DNA of 64,000 nt, taken from contig CAUDEF010000010.1 in the NCBI GenBank assembly GCA_958448515.1, positions 1 through 64,000 on the forward strand. Reading direction: 5' to 3'. Shown here one piece after another: positions 14,733 to 22,887 of this stretch. The DNA comes from an uncultured Phascolarctobacterium sp. GTDB taxonomy: Bacteria > Bacillota > Negativicutes > Acidaminococcales > Acidaminococcaceae. The first letter of the stretch is position 1, and each line of letters begins with the position of its first letter. The notes under the pieces were generated by a model, which saw nothing but the letters and a program-made list of their open reading frames with translations, was not told where the DNA came from and did not search any database. The position numbers and the translations under genes are program-made.

Positions 14733-15875
14733 ATGCAAATGCTGCAGGGTGTTAAAGTAATAGATTTTTCAAAGTGGCTGCCGGGGCAATACTGCGGCAT
14801 GCTGCTTGGTGATTATGGTGCAGACGTCATTAAAGTTGAAGATCTGGCAGGAGACAGCACCAGAAGATTTTTTCCGGCCAAGACAGAGCAGATGAGTTAC
14901 TGGCATCTGATGCTGAACAGAAATAAGCGCGGCATAGCGTTGGATATGAAAACAGAAGGCGGACGGGAAGTGTTGCTGAAGCTTTTAAAAGAGGCAGATG
15001 TCTTTTTGGAAGGCTTCAGACCGGGATATTTGGCGCGCTACGGTCTTGATTACGAAACTGTGCGCAGAATTAATCCCAGGTTGGTTTATTGTTCAATTAC
15101 CGGTTTTGGGCAAAACTGTCATAAGCCTGCCCATGATTTGAATGTTGTAGGTCTGGCGGGACTTAATTCTCTGGATGACACCGGAGAGGCCTGCGTGTCA
15201 GAGGTGCAGGTATCTGCCATAGGCAGTGGACTTAATGCATTAAGTGCTATTAGTATGGCTTTATTTGCCAGAGAAAAAACAGGCGTTGGGCAGCATCTTG
15301 ATGTTAATTTATATGCTACGGCCCTCAGCATGCAGGTAACAGGCATCAGCAGCAGATGGGGCAGTATGGAAACCGGAGCCGCGGAATTTGGCCGTACTGC
15401 TCATTATTACAATATTTATAAAACAAAAGATAACAGATATTTGACTGTGGGTACTATTGAGCCTAAGTTCTGGCGCCGTTTCTGTGAGTTAATCGGCTGC
15501 AGTGATTTAACAGACAGGCAGTATGATTTTGCTCACGAGCAGTTTTTAAAAGAAAAAATAGCCGGTATTATACAGCAGAAAACCCAGCAGGAGTGGCTGC
15601 AGCTGCTGGGTGGTGAAGAAATCTGCGTTACTCCTGTGTGCACCTTAAATGAGGCTTTAAGCAGTGAGCTTACTGCTCAGGAAAAAATGCTGTATGAGCA
15701 GGACAGTGATCTTGGCAGGCTGAAGTATATTGCTGCTCCGGTGAAATTTTCCGAAGCAGAAGCTGTAATTAGTAAAAGAGCTCCTAAACTTGGTGAGCAT
15801 ACAATTGAAATATTGGAAGAGCTTGGCTATACAGGAGCAATGATTGAGGAGTTATATAAAAACAAAGCTATTTAA
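14733..15875 (+). CDS. CaiB/BaiF family type III CoA-transferase
   Basis: A 380-residue enzyme of the formyl-CoA/carnitine-CoA transferase and alpha-methylacyl-CoA racemase superfamily, which passes CoA between carboxylic acids through aspartyl intermediates. The start LQGVKVIDFSKWLPGQYCGMLLGDYGADVIKVE is typical, split here as GVKVIDFSKWLPG and GDYGADVIKVE. The presumed catalytic Asp lies in KPAHDLNVVGLAGL. The GxGQ-type SITGFGQ precedes it, and RTAHYYNIYKTKD follows in the small domain. The substrate acid cannot be deduced, and no acyl-CoA gene adjoins. It ends 10 nt before the M48 protease start. Confidence 0.87.
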   Translation: MQMLQGVKVIDFSKWLPGQYCGMLLGDYGADVIKVEDLAGDSTRRFFPAKTEQMSYWHLMLNRNKRGIALDMKTEGGREVLLKLLKEADVFLEGFRPGYLARYGLDYETVRRINPRLVYCSITGFGQNCHKPAHDLNVVGLAGLNSLDDTGEACVSEVQVSAIGSGLNALSAISMALFAREKTGVGQHLDVNLYATALSMQVTGISSRWGSMETGAAEFGRTAHYYNIYKTKDNRYLTVGTIEPKFWRRFCELIGCSDLTDRQYDFAHEQFLKEKIAGIIQQKTQQEWLQLLGGEEICVTPVCTLNEALSSELTAQEKMLYEQDSDLGRLKYIAAPVKFSEAEAVISKRAPKLGEHTIEILEELGYTGAMIEELYKNKAI

Positions 15876-15885
15876 GGAGGGCTTT

Positions 15886-16950
15886 ATGAAAAGAATAATC
15901 TGCGCAGTTATCTTTTTATGTTGCCTGGCTTTAGGAATCAGTCCCAGAGCAGAAGCAGGTATAATCAGCAAAGAGCAGGAAATACAAATGGGACGCGATA
16001 CCGCACTGCAGCTGGAAGCGCAGTACGGACTGGTACAGGATGCTGCTCTGCAGGACAGAATAAATACTATAGGGCAAAGGCTGGTAAAGGTTTGCGGAAG
16101 ACAGGACATTGAATATAGTTTTAAGGTTTTAAACAGCAATGAGGTCAACGCTTTGGCGTGCCCTGGAGGGTTTATTTACGTCTTTAAAGGGCTTATTGAT
16201 TATATGCCGACGGATACAGAGCTGGCAGGTGTATTAGGCCATGAAATTGGGCACGTAACCGAAAAACATACCGTACATGCCATTGAAAAACAAATGCTGA
16301 CAACTTTACTGCTTCTGGCAGTTACCAAAGGTGAAAATCTTGGCTTGGTGCAGATGGCTCAGCAGGCTTTGTTTGCAGGGTACAGCAGAACAGATGAACG
16401 CGGCGCTGATAAAGAAGGTTTTTATAACACTGTTAAAGCAGGTTACAATCCATACAGTATGATTATTACCTTAAACAAGCTGGATGATTTGGCAAAAGAA
16501 CAGGGTAATCCGGGTTATGGATTATTTTCCAGCCATCCTGAGCCGGAAGAAAGAATTAAACGGGTTATGAAGCTTATTGATAAGCTGGATATCAGTCCGC
16601 AGGCAACTATTGTTGATGATAATAACGCATTTGTCAGTGAGGGAGACTGGAAATTCAGCATTAACAGAAGTATAGGCAACAACAAAGCTAAATACAGAGC
16701 CTATATGCTGGCGGGCAATTTATGGACAGTACGTCAGCGCGGATATGTAAATCCGGATTATTTTGTAGTTTATGATAATGGCAGCTATGCTCATATTTAT
16801 TATGATGATATTCATTTATTAACAGTATATAATCAGGATGCAGGTAATTTTTATACGGCAGGTAATTATGCTGCAGCCTGCACAAAAATGCTGCGTGAAT
16901 GGGCTGCTATTGCCAATGCAGCTGATGCAGGAAAAAAGAATAAAAAATAA
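15886..16950 (+). CDS. Exported M48-family zinc metalloprotease
   Basis: A 354-residue protein with a signal peptide (MKRIICAVIF and on to a cleavage site near AEAG) and an M48 peptidase domain (about 30-235). The zinc motif HEIGH is at 119-123, and the third ligand Glu lies in the TDERGADKEG segment near 171. SSHPEPEERI matches the BepA/LoiP-like periplasmic M48 group that works in outer-membrane protein quality control. The C-terminal about 120 residues hold no motif that I know. The start has AAGGAGGG upstream. A periplasmic BepA-like role fits a diderm host. Confidence 0.88.
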   Translation: MKRIICAVIFLCCLALGISPRAEAGIISKEQEIQMGRDTALQLEAQYGLVQDAALQDRINTIGQRLVKVCGRQDIEYSFKVLNSNEVNALACPGGFIYVFKGLIDYMPTDTELAGVLGHEIGHVTEKHTVHAIEKQMLTTLLLLAVTKGENLGLVQMAQQALFAGYSRTDERGADKEGFYNTVKAGYNPYSMIITLNKLDDLAKEQGNPGYGLFSSHPEPEERIKRVMKLIDKLDISPQATIVDDNNAFVSEGDWKFSINRSIGNNKAKYRAYMLAGNLWTVRQRGYVNPDYFVVYDNGSYAHIYYDDIHLLTVYNQDAGNFYTAGNYAAACTKMLREWAAIANAADAGKKNKK

Positions 16951-16987
16951 GACCAGTGCCTTTTGGCACCGGTCTTATTTTTTATTT
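16949..16987. terminator. Bidirectional terminator
   Basis: A 12-bp stem AAGACCAGTGCC with GGCACCGGTCTT around a TTTT loop, with T-rich sequence after it on plus and A-rich before it. It is shared by the M48 gene and the rubrerythrin gene. Confidence 0.9.
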
Positions 16988-16995
16988 TAGTTAAA

Positions 16996-17541
16996 TTATT
17001 TACCGAAGTAACGGTTCAGCAGGCCTTCAAAAGCTTTGCCATGACGAGCTTCGTCGCGAGCCATTTCATGAACGGTGTCATGAATAGCGTCCAGGTTCAG
17101 AGCTTTAGCGCGTTTTGCAAGATCTGCTTTACCAGCGGTTGCGCCGTTTTCAGCTTCTACACGCATTTCGAGGTTTTTCTTGGTGGACGGGGTAACAACT
17201 TCGCCGAGGAGTTCAGCAAATTTAGCAGCATGTTCAGCTTCTTCAAAAGCTGCTTTTTCCCAGTACAGACCAATTTCAGGATAGCCTTCACGGAAAGCTA
17301 CACGGCTCATAGCCAGGTACATACCAACTTCGCTGCATTCGCCGTTGAAGTTAGCGCGCAGGTCAGCTTTGATATCTTCCGGAACGTCAGCAGCAATACC
17401 TACTACATGTTCAGCAGCCCAGCTCATTTCGCCGGACATTTCGGTGAATTTGGAAGCAGGAGCTTTACATTGCGTGCAATATTCAGGAGCTGCTTCGCCT
17501 TCATATACATAACCACATACTTGACATACAAATTTTTTCAT
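16996..17541 (-). CDS. rbr: Reverse rubrerythrin (N-terminal rubredoxin domain)
   Basis: A 181-residue non-haem iron peroxidase for hydrogen peroxide detoxification in anaerobes. The rubredoxin domain is N-terminal (Cys6, Cys9, Cys22, Cys25), the reverse of classical rubrerythrin. The diiron four-helix domain follows with ECSEVGMYL, EEAEHAAKF and DEARHGKAF carrying the Glu and His ligands. Reverse rubrerythrins are typical of Clostridia and relatives, where they are strongly induced by oxygen under PerR. A GGAGGG site precedes the ATG, and a PerR-like box lies upstream of a good promoter. Confidence 0.95.
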   Translation of the reverse strand: MKKFVCQVCGYVYEGEAAPEYCTQCKAPASKFTEMSGEMSWAAEHVVGIAADVPEDIKADLRANFNGECSEVGMYLAMSRVAFREGYPEIGLYWEKAAFEEAEHAAKFAELLGEVVTPSTKKNLEMRVEAENGATAGKADLAKRAKALNLDAIHDTVHEMARDEARHGKAFEGLLNRYFGK

Positions 17542-17621
17542 TGAGAATCCCTCCAGATTATTATCTTAAATTAATAAACTTAACCTTGATCATCTTCTTT
17601 GATGTATCCTTGACATGCTTA

Positions 17622-17665
17622 ATAATAACACACTTTTTTTAGATAGTCAACAATAATTATTATTA
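17622..17665 (-). promoter_or_regulatory. rbr promoter with PerR-like box
   Basis: On the minus strand, -35 TTGACT (17650-17645), a 17-bp spacer and -10 TATTAT (17627-17622). Immediately upstream (17665-17651), TAATAATAATTATTG matches the PerR consensus TTATAATNATTATAA at 11 to 12 positions. Regulation by PerR is inference. Confidence 0.55.
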
Positions 17666-17695
17666 ATTACGAAAATTTTTCCAAAATAATTCGGC

Positions 17696-18298
17696 TTAGA
17701 ATTTTACAGTAACGCCGAGATTAACACCTTTGGCATCAACATCACGGTCATCACCAAGAGCGTCACGGAAATTGTGATCATAATAGGAAACGTTTAAATC
17801 AATATTATTCAAAATAGGTTTACTGAGACCTATTTCATAGGAAGTGTTTTTATTGCCATAGCCTACATTGCCCCATACGGTAAAGAGCAGAGGAAGCTCA
17901 AACTGAGCCTGCAGACCAAGCTGACCGGAGCCCTGGTCATCGCTGCCTGCGTAGTTATGGTCAGCATTAAGATAACCGGCATAAGCAGAAATACCGGGGA
18001 GAACTTTATACATCAGATTAAATTGCTGAGTTCTTGTTTTGCCCTGATCTGCTTTAAAATTATCCCATCTGTAGTTTAAGGCAGTATTGTTGCCGATTCC
18101 GGCAGTAGCACCAAAATAAGTGCTGTCAGATTTGCTCATTTTGTAATTGTCGCCTTCAATGCTGGAGGGAAGGGTAATGCCTGCATCAATAGCAAAATGA
18201 CCGGCATCATAGTTTTTTAAGGGAGCAGCAGATGCAGGTGCCGCAGCAGCTGCAGTAAGTAATGCTCCGAGAGCCAAAGCGGTGTAAAGTTTTTTCAT
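17696..18298 (-). CDS. Small outer-membrane beta-barrel protein
   Basis: A 200-residue exported protein with a textbook signal peptide ending in ASAAP. The rest alternates polar and hydrophobic residues in about 8-10 strands (HFAIDAGITLP, NTALNYRWDNF, GISAYAGYLNAD, LLFTVWGNVGYG, DLNVSYYDHNF) and ends in VTVKF, the terminal Phe that BAM recognises. Its style recalls the YfaZ family. The start at 18298 follows AAAGG with 9-nt spacing, preferred over two nearer ATGs. It is good evidence for an outer membrane. Its ligand or pore function is unknown. Confidence 0.8.
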   Translation of the reverse strand: MKKLYTALALGALLTAAAAAPASAAPLKNYDAGHFAIDAGITLPSSIEGDNYKMSKSDSTYFGATAGIGNNTALNYRWDNFKADQGKTRTQQFNLMYKVLPGISAYAGYLNADHNYAGSDDQGSGQLGLQAQFELPLLFTVWGNVGYGNKNTSYEIGLSKPILNNIDLNVSYYDHNFRDALGDDRDVDAKGVNLGVTVKF

Positions 18299-18462
18299 GT
18301 TCATCATCCTTTGCAATATAATCTTGCCTACATTCTAACATATCATGACTTTTATGCAAGGTTTTGAGGGCTTTTAAATTTTACAAAAGTGTTAAAAAGC
18401 TTGTAAATAAATGTAAAAAATAGGATAATGTAAAATATAATAAGAGATTTTAAGAGGTTTAT

Positions 18463-20076
18463 ATGAGCGATACAAAAGCAGATTCTAATAATAAATTTTT
18501 GAAAGGAACTTTGATTCTTACTATTTCCAGTATTGTCGTTAAAGTCATTGGATCTTTAAACTGGATTATTCTGTCGAGAGTTTTGGGCGGTGAGGGTATT
18601 GGCCTGTACCAAATGGGTTTTCCTATTTATCTGATGGCTATTACAGTTTCTTCTGCGGGTATTCCGGTAGCTATTTCCATAATTACTGCAGAAAAGCTTG
18701 CTAAAAAGGATTATCGCGGCGCTAAGAGGGTATTTAGCGTTTCTCTGAGACTGCTGCTTATCAGTGGACTTGTTTTTTCGTCGGCTCTGTTTTTTGGCGC
18801 CGGCTGGCTGATAGAGCATAATTTTATCAGGGACAGCAGGGCATATTATTCTATTATCGCCCTGGCTCCGGCTGTATTTTTTGTAACCTTTCTGGCAAGC
18901 TTCAGAGGTTATTTGCAGGGATGGCAGATTATGACACCTACAGCCGCTTCTGAGATAGTAGAACAGCTGATGCGTGTTATTACTATGCTTGTTTTTGCTG
19001 ATTTACTGCTTCCGTACGGCCTTGCTTATGCTGCAGGCGGTGCCAGCATGGGCGCAGGTGTAGGTGCGTTTTGCGCATTGCTTGTATTAATGTGGTTTTA
19101 CAGAAAGCTGAAACGCAAGCTGCAAAAGGAAATGGAAGCTCAGGATGACAGCATTGAGGAAGAAAGTGCTGTATGCATTATTAAGCGTTTGCTGAAACTG
19201 GCGCTGCCTGTATCCTTATCCAGTCTGATGCTGCCCATAGGCGCAAATCTTGATTTGCTGATTGTGCCGCAGAGGCTTGAAGCAGCTGGCTTTACCGTAC
19301 GGCATGCTACAGAATTATTTGGATACCTCACAGGCATGGCGGTTCCGCTGGTAAATCTGGCAGCTATTTTTACGGCGGCCATGACTGTAAGTCTTGTGCC
19401 GGCAATTTCAGAATCTCGTGCTTTAAGTGACTTTTCTGCTATCAGCGCAAAGGTAAAAATTGCCTTTCGTGTGGCTATTATTATTACTTTCCCCTGTTTT
19501 GTAGGGCTTTATTTTCTGGCAGAACGGGTTGCCGCTCTTATTTATAACGCACCGGGAGCAGCAGGTGCCATTCAGACTATGAGTATCGGCATTCTTTTCC
19601 TTGGTATGCATCAAATCAGTACAGGTATTTTACAGGGCCTTGGCAAAACGGCTATTCCTGTTATTAATATGATTATTGCCGGTGTGGTAAAAGTGGTGCT
19701 GAGCTGGATTTTGACAGCTATGCCTGCTTTGGGAATCAAGGGCGCATCTTTGGCTACGGTAGCTGATTTTGCGGTGGCAGCAATAATAAATATGTGCTTT
19801 ATTTATAAATTTACAGGTTATCGTCTGCCGGCAGGCAGCGTACTGCGCCCTATGGCGGCTTCTGCTGCTATGGGAGCAGCTATTTACGGCGTTCTGGCAG
19901 TAGCAGGTCATCTGGGTGCCTGGGCTATTTTGCTGGCCATGGCTGCAGCCGTACCTGTTTACGGTGTTTCTCTGGTAATATGCGGCGGTCTGCAGAGAGA
20001 AGATCTGGATAATATACCTTTTGTAGGAAGAAGAATTTTACTTTTAGGGCAGAAGGTTGGCTTTTTTAAAGGATAA
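18463..20076 (+). CDS. MOP-family lipid or polysaccharide flippase (SpoVB/MurJ-like)
   Basis: A 537-residue membrane protein with about 14 helices, of the polysaccharide biosynthesis/SpoVB branch of the MOP exporters. The start KGTLILTISSIVVKVIGS and RVLGGEGIGLYQMGFP are hallmarks of Firmicute SpoVB/YtgP proteins, followed by SAGIPVAIS and FRGYLQGWQ. Members flip lipid-linked peptidoglycan or glycan precursors. Its stop lies 5 nt before the M23 peptidase gene, linking it to cell-wall work. Confidence 0.87.
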   Translation: MSDTKADSNNKFLKGTLILTISSIVVKVIGSLNWIILSRVLGGEGIGLYQMGFPIYLMAITVSSAGIPVAISIITAEKLAKKDYRGAKRVFSVSLRLLLISGLVFSSALFFGAGWLIEHNFIRDSRAYYSIIALAPAVFFVTFLASFRGYLQGWQIMTPTAASEIVEQLMRVITMLVFADLLLPYGLAYAAGGASMGAGVGAFCALLVLMWFYRKLKRKLQKEMEAQDDSIEEESAVCIIKRLLKLALPVSLSSLMLPIGANLDLLIVPQRLEAAGFTVRHATELFGYLTGMAVPLVNLAAIFTAAMTVSLVPAISESRALSDFSAISAKVKIAFRVAIIITFPCFVGLYFLAERVAALIYNAPGAAGAIQTMSIGILFLGMHQISTGILQGLGKTAIPVINMIIAGVVKVVLSWILTAMPALGIKGASLATVADFAVAAIINMCFIYKFTGYRLPAGSVLRPMAASAAMGAAIYGVLAVAGHLGAWAILLAMAAAVPVYGVSLVICGGLQREDLDNIPFVGRRILLLGQKVGFFKG

Positions 20077-20081
20077 CAAAA

Positions 20082-21029
20082 ATGGATAAAGAAACTGATA
20101 AAAATAAAAAATCAAAGTGCGAAGCGTGCAAGCTTATTTTGCCGGGTGAGAAAACTTATTCCTGCAGTCTGGGCAGCGCCAGATGGATACTTATTTCCGG
20201 AGCGGCGATTATTTTGCTTGCTGTTTTTGCTGCCAGCTACTTTGGTTATCATCTGTATGAAATAAAAAGTGAGCAGCAGGAGTTTATTGAATATAAACAG
20301 TACAAAAAAGAAAAACGTGAAGTTCTGGAGAAAATGGTTACAGATAACGAGCGTATGATGAGAGACATAGCAGAACTTTCTAATCTGGAGAACCGCCTGC
20401 GTGAATCATTAAAGAATGAAAACAGCAGTAATGCTGCTGAAAGCAGCGGTGAAGAAGATAATTCTCAGCTTTTTGAGCAGAAAAAAGAGCTGAAAAATAT
20501 CAGCAGCAAAAATCTGAAAGCTTTACTGCGGGAGCAAAGCAGTGATATTGGTGAACTGATTGCGGAAAGAAAAACTGCTGTTAAAGAACTTCTAAGCGAA
20601 GTTGAAACTGCTGAAGGCAATTCCAGCGAATTTCCGGATCTTTGGCCAGTCAGCAATGGAAAGGTAAGCTCCGGATATGGAGACAGGGTTGCGCCTATAA
20701 ACGGCGGGATGCAGTGGCATCCAGGTGTTGATATTGCCGTAAAATATGGTGCTCCTGTTTATGCCAGTGCAGCAGGAATTGTTGAAAAGGCCGGACCGAA
20801 TGGGGCATATGGTAAATATATTCTGTTAGATCATGAAAACGGCTATAAAAGTTCTTACGGGCATATGAGTGCTTTGTCTGTGGCAGAAGGCGACCATGTG
20901 GAAAAAGGACAGATTGTAGGCTATGCAGGCAGCAGCGGTTACAGTACCGGTCCTCATGTGCATTATGAAGTTCTTTTGAACGGAAAATATATTGATCCTA
21001 ACTATGTTTTAAAAAATAAAGGACATTAA
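20082..21029 (+). CDS. Membrane-anchored M23 peptidase with coiled coil
   Basis: A 315-residue LytM-type endopeptidase homologue. After a short cytoplasmic stretch with a CEAC pair comes one transmembrane helix (about residues 35-60), a coiled coil rich in Lys and Glu (about 65-180) and a C-terminal M23 domain with HPGVDIA (His and Asp ligands), SSYGHMS and GPHVHYE (HxH). All metal ligands are present, so it is probably active, cutting peptidoglycan cross-bridges. Its last codons are inside the following terminator stem. A paralogue with the same layout lies at 26.5 kb. Confidence 0.87.
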   Translation: MDKETDKNKKSKCEACKLILPGEKTYSCSLGSARWILISGAAIILLAVFAASYFGYHLYEIKSEQQEFIEYKQYKKEKREVLEKMVTDNERMMRDIAELSNLENRLRESLKNENSSNAAESSGEEDNSQLFEQKKELKNISSKNLKALLREQSSDIGELIAERKTAVKELLSEVETAEGNSSEFPDLWPVSNGKVSSGYGDRVAPINGGMQWHPGVDIAVKYGAPVYASAAGIVEKAGPNGAYGKYILLDHENGYKSSYGHMSALSVAEGDHVEKGQIVGYAGSSGYSTGPHVHYEVLLNGKYIDPNYVLKNKGH

Positions 21030-21050
21030 TCTTAATGATTAATGTCCTTT
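21018..21050. terminator. Bidirectional terminator
   Basis: A 14-bp perfect stem AAAGGACATTAATC with its complement around TTAAT. The left arm includes the M23 stop codon, and T runs on both strands also serve purC. Confidence 0.9.
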
Positions 21051-21066
21051 GTTTTTATAGTGTTTA

Positions 21067-21750
21067 TTATTTGCCGAGAATCATGTTGGTCAGATCCATA
21101 GGATCAACAATTTTGCCGTCTTTGTAAACGCGCATGTTGCCGCTTGCAATTTCGTCGATAAGGATTACTTCATCGTTGTTGTAACCAAATTCAAATTTAA
21201 TGTCATAAAGATCAAGACCTTTTTTAGCCAAATCTTCTGCAACAATATGAGTGATTTTCAGGGTTTGAGCTTTCATGCTTTCAAACATTTCACGAGTCAT
21301 AATATGCAGTGCTTCCAAACCTTCGCAGGTTACCAGCGGGTCGCCTTTAGCATCATCTTTAAAAGTGGTTTCTACATAACCGCCGGGCAGTTCAGTGCCA
21401 TCAGCAATGTAATCGCCATAACGACGGATAAAGCTGCCGGTTGCTTTTAAGCGGCAGATAACTTCCAGACCTTTGCCGAAAACTTTTGCCGGTAAAACTT
21501 CCATGGTAGCTTCGTCAACGTTTGCGGAAACATAATGGGTTTTAATGCCTGCTTCTTTTAAGATTTCAAAGAAATGAATAGATGTTTCAAGGTTGGCTTT
21601 ACCAATACCTTCAATAGTAAGACCAATGCTGTTTTCACCGGGATCGAATACGCCATCTTTGCCGGTGCAGTCATCTTTGAATTTTAATAATACATTGCCG
21701 TTTTCTAATTGGTAAACAGTTTTTGTTTTGCCTTCATAAATTTTTTCCAT
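21067..21750 (-). CDS. purC: SAICAR synthetase (PurC)
   Basis: A 227-residue phosphoribosylaminoimidazole-succinocarboxamide synthase, which joins aspartate to CAIR with ATP in purine synthesis. The N-terminus IYEGKTKTVY is the nucleotide loop, FKDDCTG follows, then VICRLKATGSFIRRYG and DIKFEFG, and LIDEIASGNMR contains the conserved DE. Length is that of the compact bacterial form. No other pur gene adjoins it. It has its own promoter and a leader of about 60 nt without a recognisable riboswitch. Confidence 0.95.
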   Translation of the reverse strand: MEKIYEGKTKTVYQLENGNVLLKFKDDCTGKDGVFDPGENSIGLTIEGIGKANLETSIHFFEILKEAGIKTHYVSANVDEATMEVLPAKVFGKGLEVICRLKATGSFIRRYGDYIADGTELPGGYVETTFKDDAKGDPLVTCEGLEALHIMTREMFESMKAQTLKITHIVAEDLAKKGLDLYDIKFEFGYNNDEVILIDEIASGNMRVYKDGKIVDPMDLTNMILGK

Positions 21751-21793
21751 TGTAACACCCTTTCATAGCTATGAATTAACAACTCACATATTA

Positions 21794-21843
21794 ATCGTAT
21801 CATAAAGTTTTTGTTAATTGCAAGTATAAAAGCATGTATACAT
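21794..21843 (-). promoter_or_regulatory. purC promoter with upstream ATGTATACAT palindrome
   Basis: On the minus strand, -35 TTGCAA (21823-21818), an 18-bp spacer and -10 TACGAT (21799-21794). The palindrome ATGTATACAT (21834-21843) lies 10 bp upstream of the -35. The same palindrome precedes the pyruvate carboxylase promoter. Confidence 0.5.
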
Positions 21844-21879
21844 TTTAATTATTACATTCAGTGAAGGTTTTTTACAGAT

Positions 21880-21995
21880 TTATCTGACCATCGTTCCAGC
21901 TGCGCTTGCGGAAAGGAGGAGAAGGATATGCTTTGCGGCTGGTAAAAAGGATGCTAGCCGCAGAGCAAGTCACCCATTATACGGGGGGTGTTTTG
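21880..21995 (+). ncRNA. Candidate structured RNA of unknown class
   Basis: A GC-rich patch in an AT-rich gap. Read on plus, CCAGC (21896-21900) can pair with GCTGG, a purine-rich stretch AAAGGAGGAGAAGG follows, then a 12-bp stem TGCTTTGCGGCT (21929-21940) with AGCCGCAGAGCA (21956-21967), then a terminator-like hairpin ending in TTTT (21971-21994). It resembles no riboswitch or housekeeping RNA that I can name. A convincing promoter was not found, so strand and expression are unproven. Confidence 0.4.
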
Positions 21996-22001
21996 AGAAA
22001 T

Positions 22002-22589
22002 TTATTTTTGAACAGGCTGGTCGTTTTTAATCTCAGCTGTTTTTTCAGTATCTTCTTTAATGATCTGCGCATCTTCAATAGCTGGTTCTGCTGCCGGTGC
22101 AGGAGGTTCTGGTTTTACTTCTTCTGTTTCAACAACAACTGTTTCTTTTACTTCTTTCGGAGCTGCTTCTGCGTCTGTTTCTGCTGATATAGCATGACCG
22201 CATTCAGGGCAGAATTTGGCATTTGCCAGAATTTCATTTTTGCATTGAGGGCAAACGATTTTTGGCAGATTAATAGACAGCTTGCTGAGTTTTATTTCAG
22301 AAATTTTTTTGTTAAGCTGCTCAATGTTAACAGAAGCATTTTTTATACTGGTAAAGTTTTCCTGTAAAAAGTCAGGCACTTCTTCTTTGTTATCTACAAA
22401 GGTTTGATAAATTTTAGAACCAATTTTCTGGTATTCCTGATTAATAATATTTTGTTCGTGAGAAACTTCACTGGAAAGTTTTTGGATTTCAAGGGCAGCT
22501 TCAGCTTTTTCGCTGACATTTTTAGCGATAATCTCAGTCTTTTCAGCTGCTGCTTTAGCCATATCTCTGATTTGTTCAAAAATAGTCAT
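22002..22589 (-). CDS. Coiled-coil and zinc-ribbon protein
   Basis: A 195-residue protein of unknown function. Residues 1-105 are a charged helical region (AAAEKTEIIAKNVSEKAEAA) likely to form a coiled coil. A zinc ribbon follows with CPQCKNE and FCPECGH (two CxxC knuckles), and the last about 65 residues are an acidic, Pro- and Glu-rich tail that should be disordered. Similar small zinc-ribbon proteins occur across Firmicutes without an assigned job. There is no signal peptide. It is monocistronic as far as can be seen. Confidence 0.75.
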   Translation of the reverse strand: MTIFEQIRDMAKAAAEKTEIIAKNVSEKAEAALEIQKLSSEVSHEQNIINQEYQKIGSKIYQTFVDNKEEVPDFLQENFTSIKNASVNIEQLNKKISEIKLSKLSINLPKIVCPQCKNEILANAKFCPECGHAISAETDAEAAPKEVKETVVVETEEVKPEPPAPAAEPAIEDAQIIKEDTEKTAEIKNDQPVQK

Positions 22590-22796
22590 AGAAAATACCT
22601 CCCTTATTTTACCTGATACTAAAATTTAATAATTATAAAGATATTTTACAGTTTAAATATAGCATAATTATTTATAAATTTAAAGATTTTGATTCTTTGC
22701 TGATGGAAATCTTCAGAAAACGATAAAGTATTACAGTATATGATAAATTGCATAAATCTATGTATCAAAAGTAACAAAAACTTCACTGTAAAAGAG

Positions 22797-22824
22797 TTAC
22801 AAATTGTAAAAAATTTAGTATAAT
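22797..22824 (+). promoter_or_regulatory. Promoter of the radical SAM gene with palindrome
   Basis: TTACAA (22797-22802) as -35, a 16-bp spacer and -10 TATAAT (22819-22824). A 6-1-6 palindrome, TTACAA A TTGTAA (22797-22809), overlaps the -35. The rest of the 298-bp gap (22590-22887) is AT-rich and shows nothing else except a GGTTA...TAACC repeat at 22832-22860. Confidence 0.55.
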
Positions 22825-22887
22825 AGAATGTGGTTAGCTTTAACTAAAAAAGGTTAACCAAAATATAGAAAACAGAGGTAAAATTTA

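Noticed and set aside
16963..17544. Long plus-strand open frame opposite rubrerythrin
   Set aside because: It is the complement of a strongly supported gene with all iron ligands. Its own protein has no recognisable motif and no ribosome site.
21928..21945. Five-codon leader peptide (M-L-C-G-W)
   Set aside because: The ribosome site is good, but no plus-strand gene follows within 900 bp, so an attenuation role cannot be supported. It is mentioned only within the structured-element finding.
21880..21995. SRP RNA, 6S RNA, glutamine or purine riboswitch at the GC-rich patch
   Set aside because: I compared both strands with remembered consensus boxes for these RNAs and found no adequate match.
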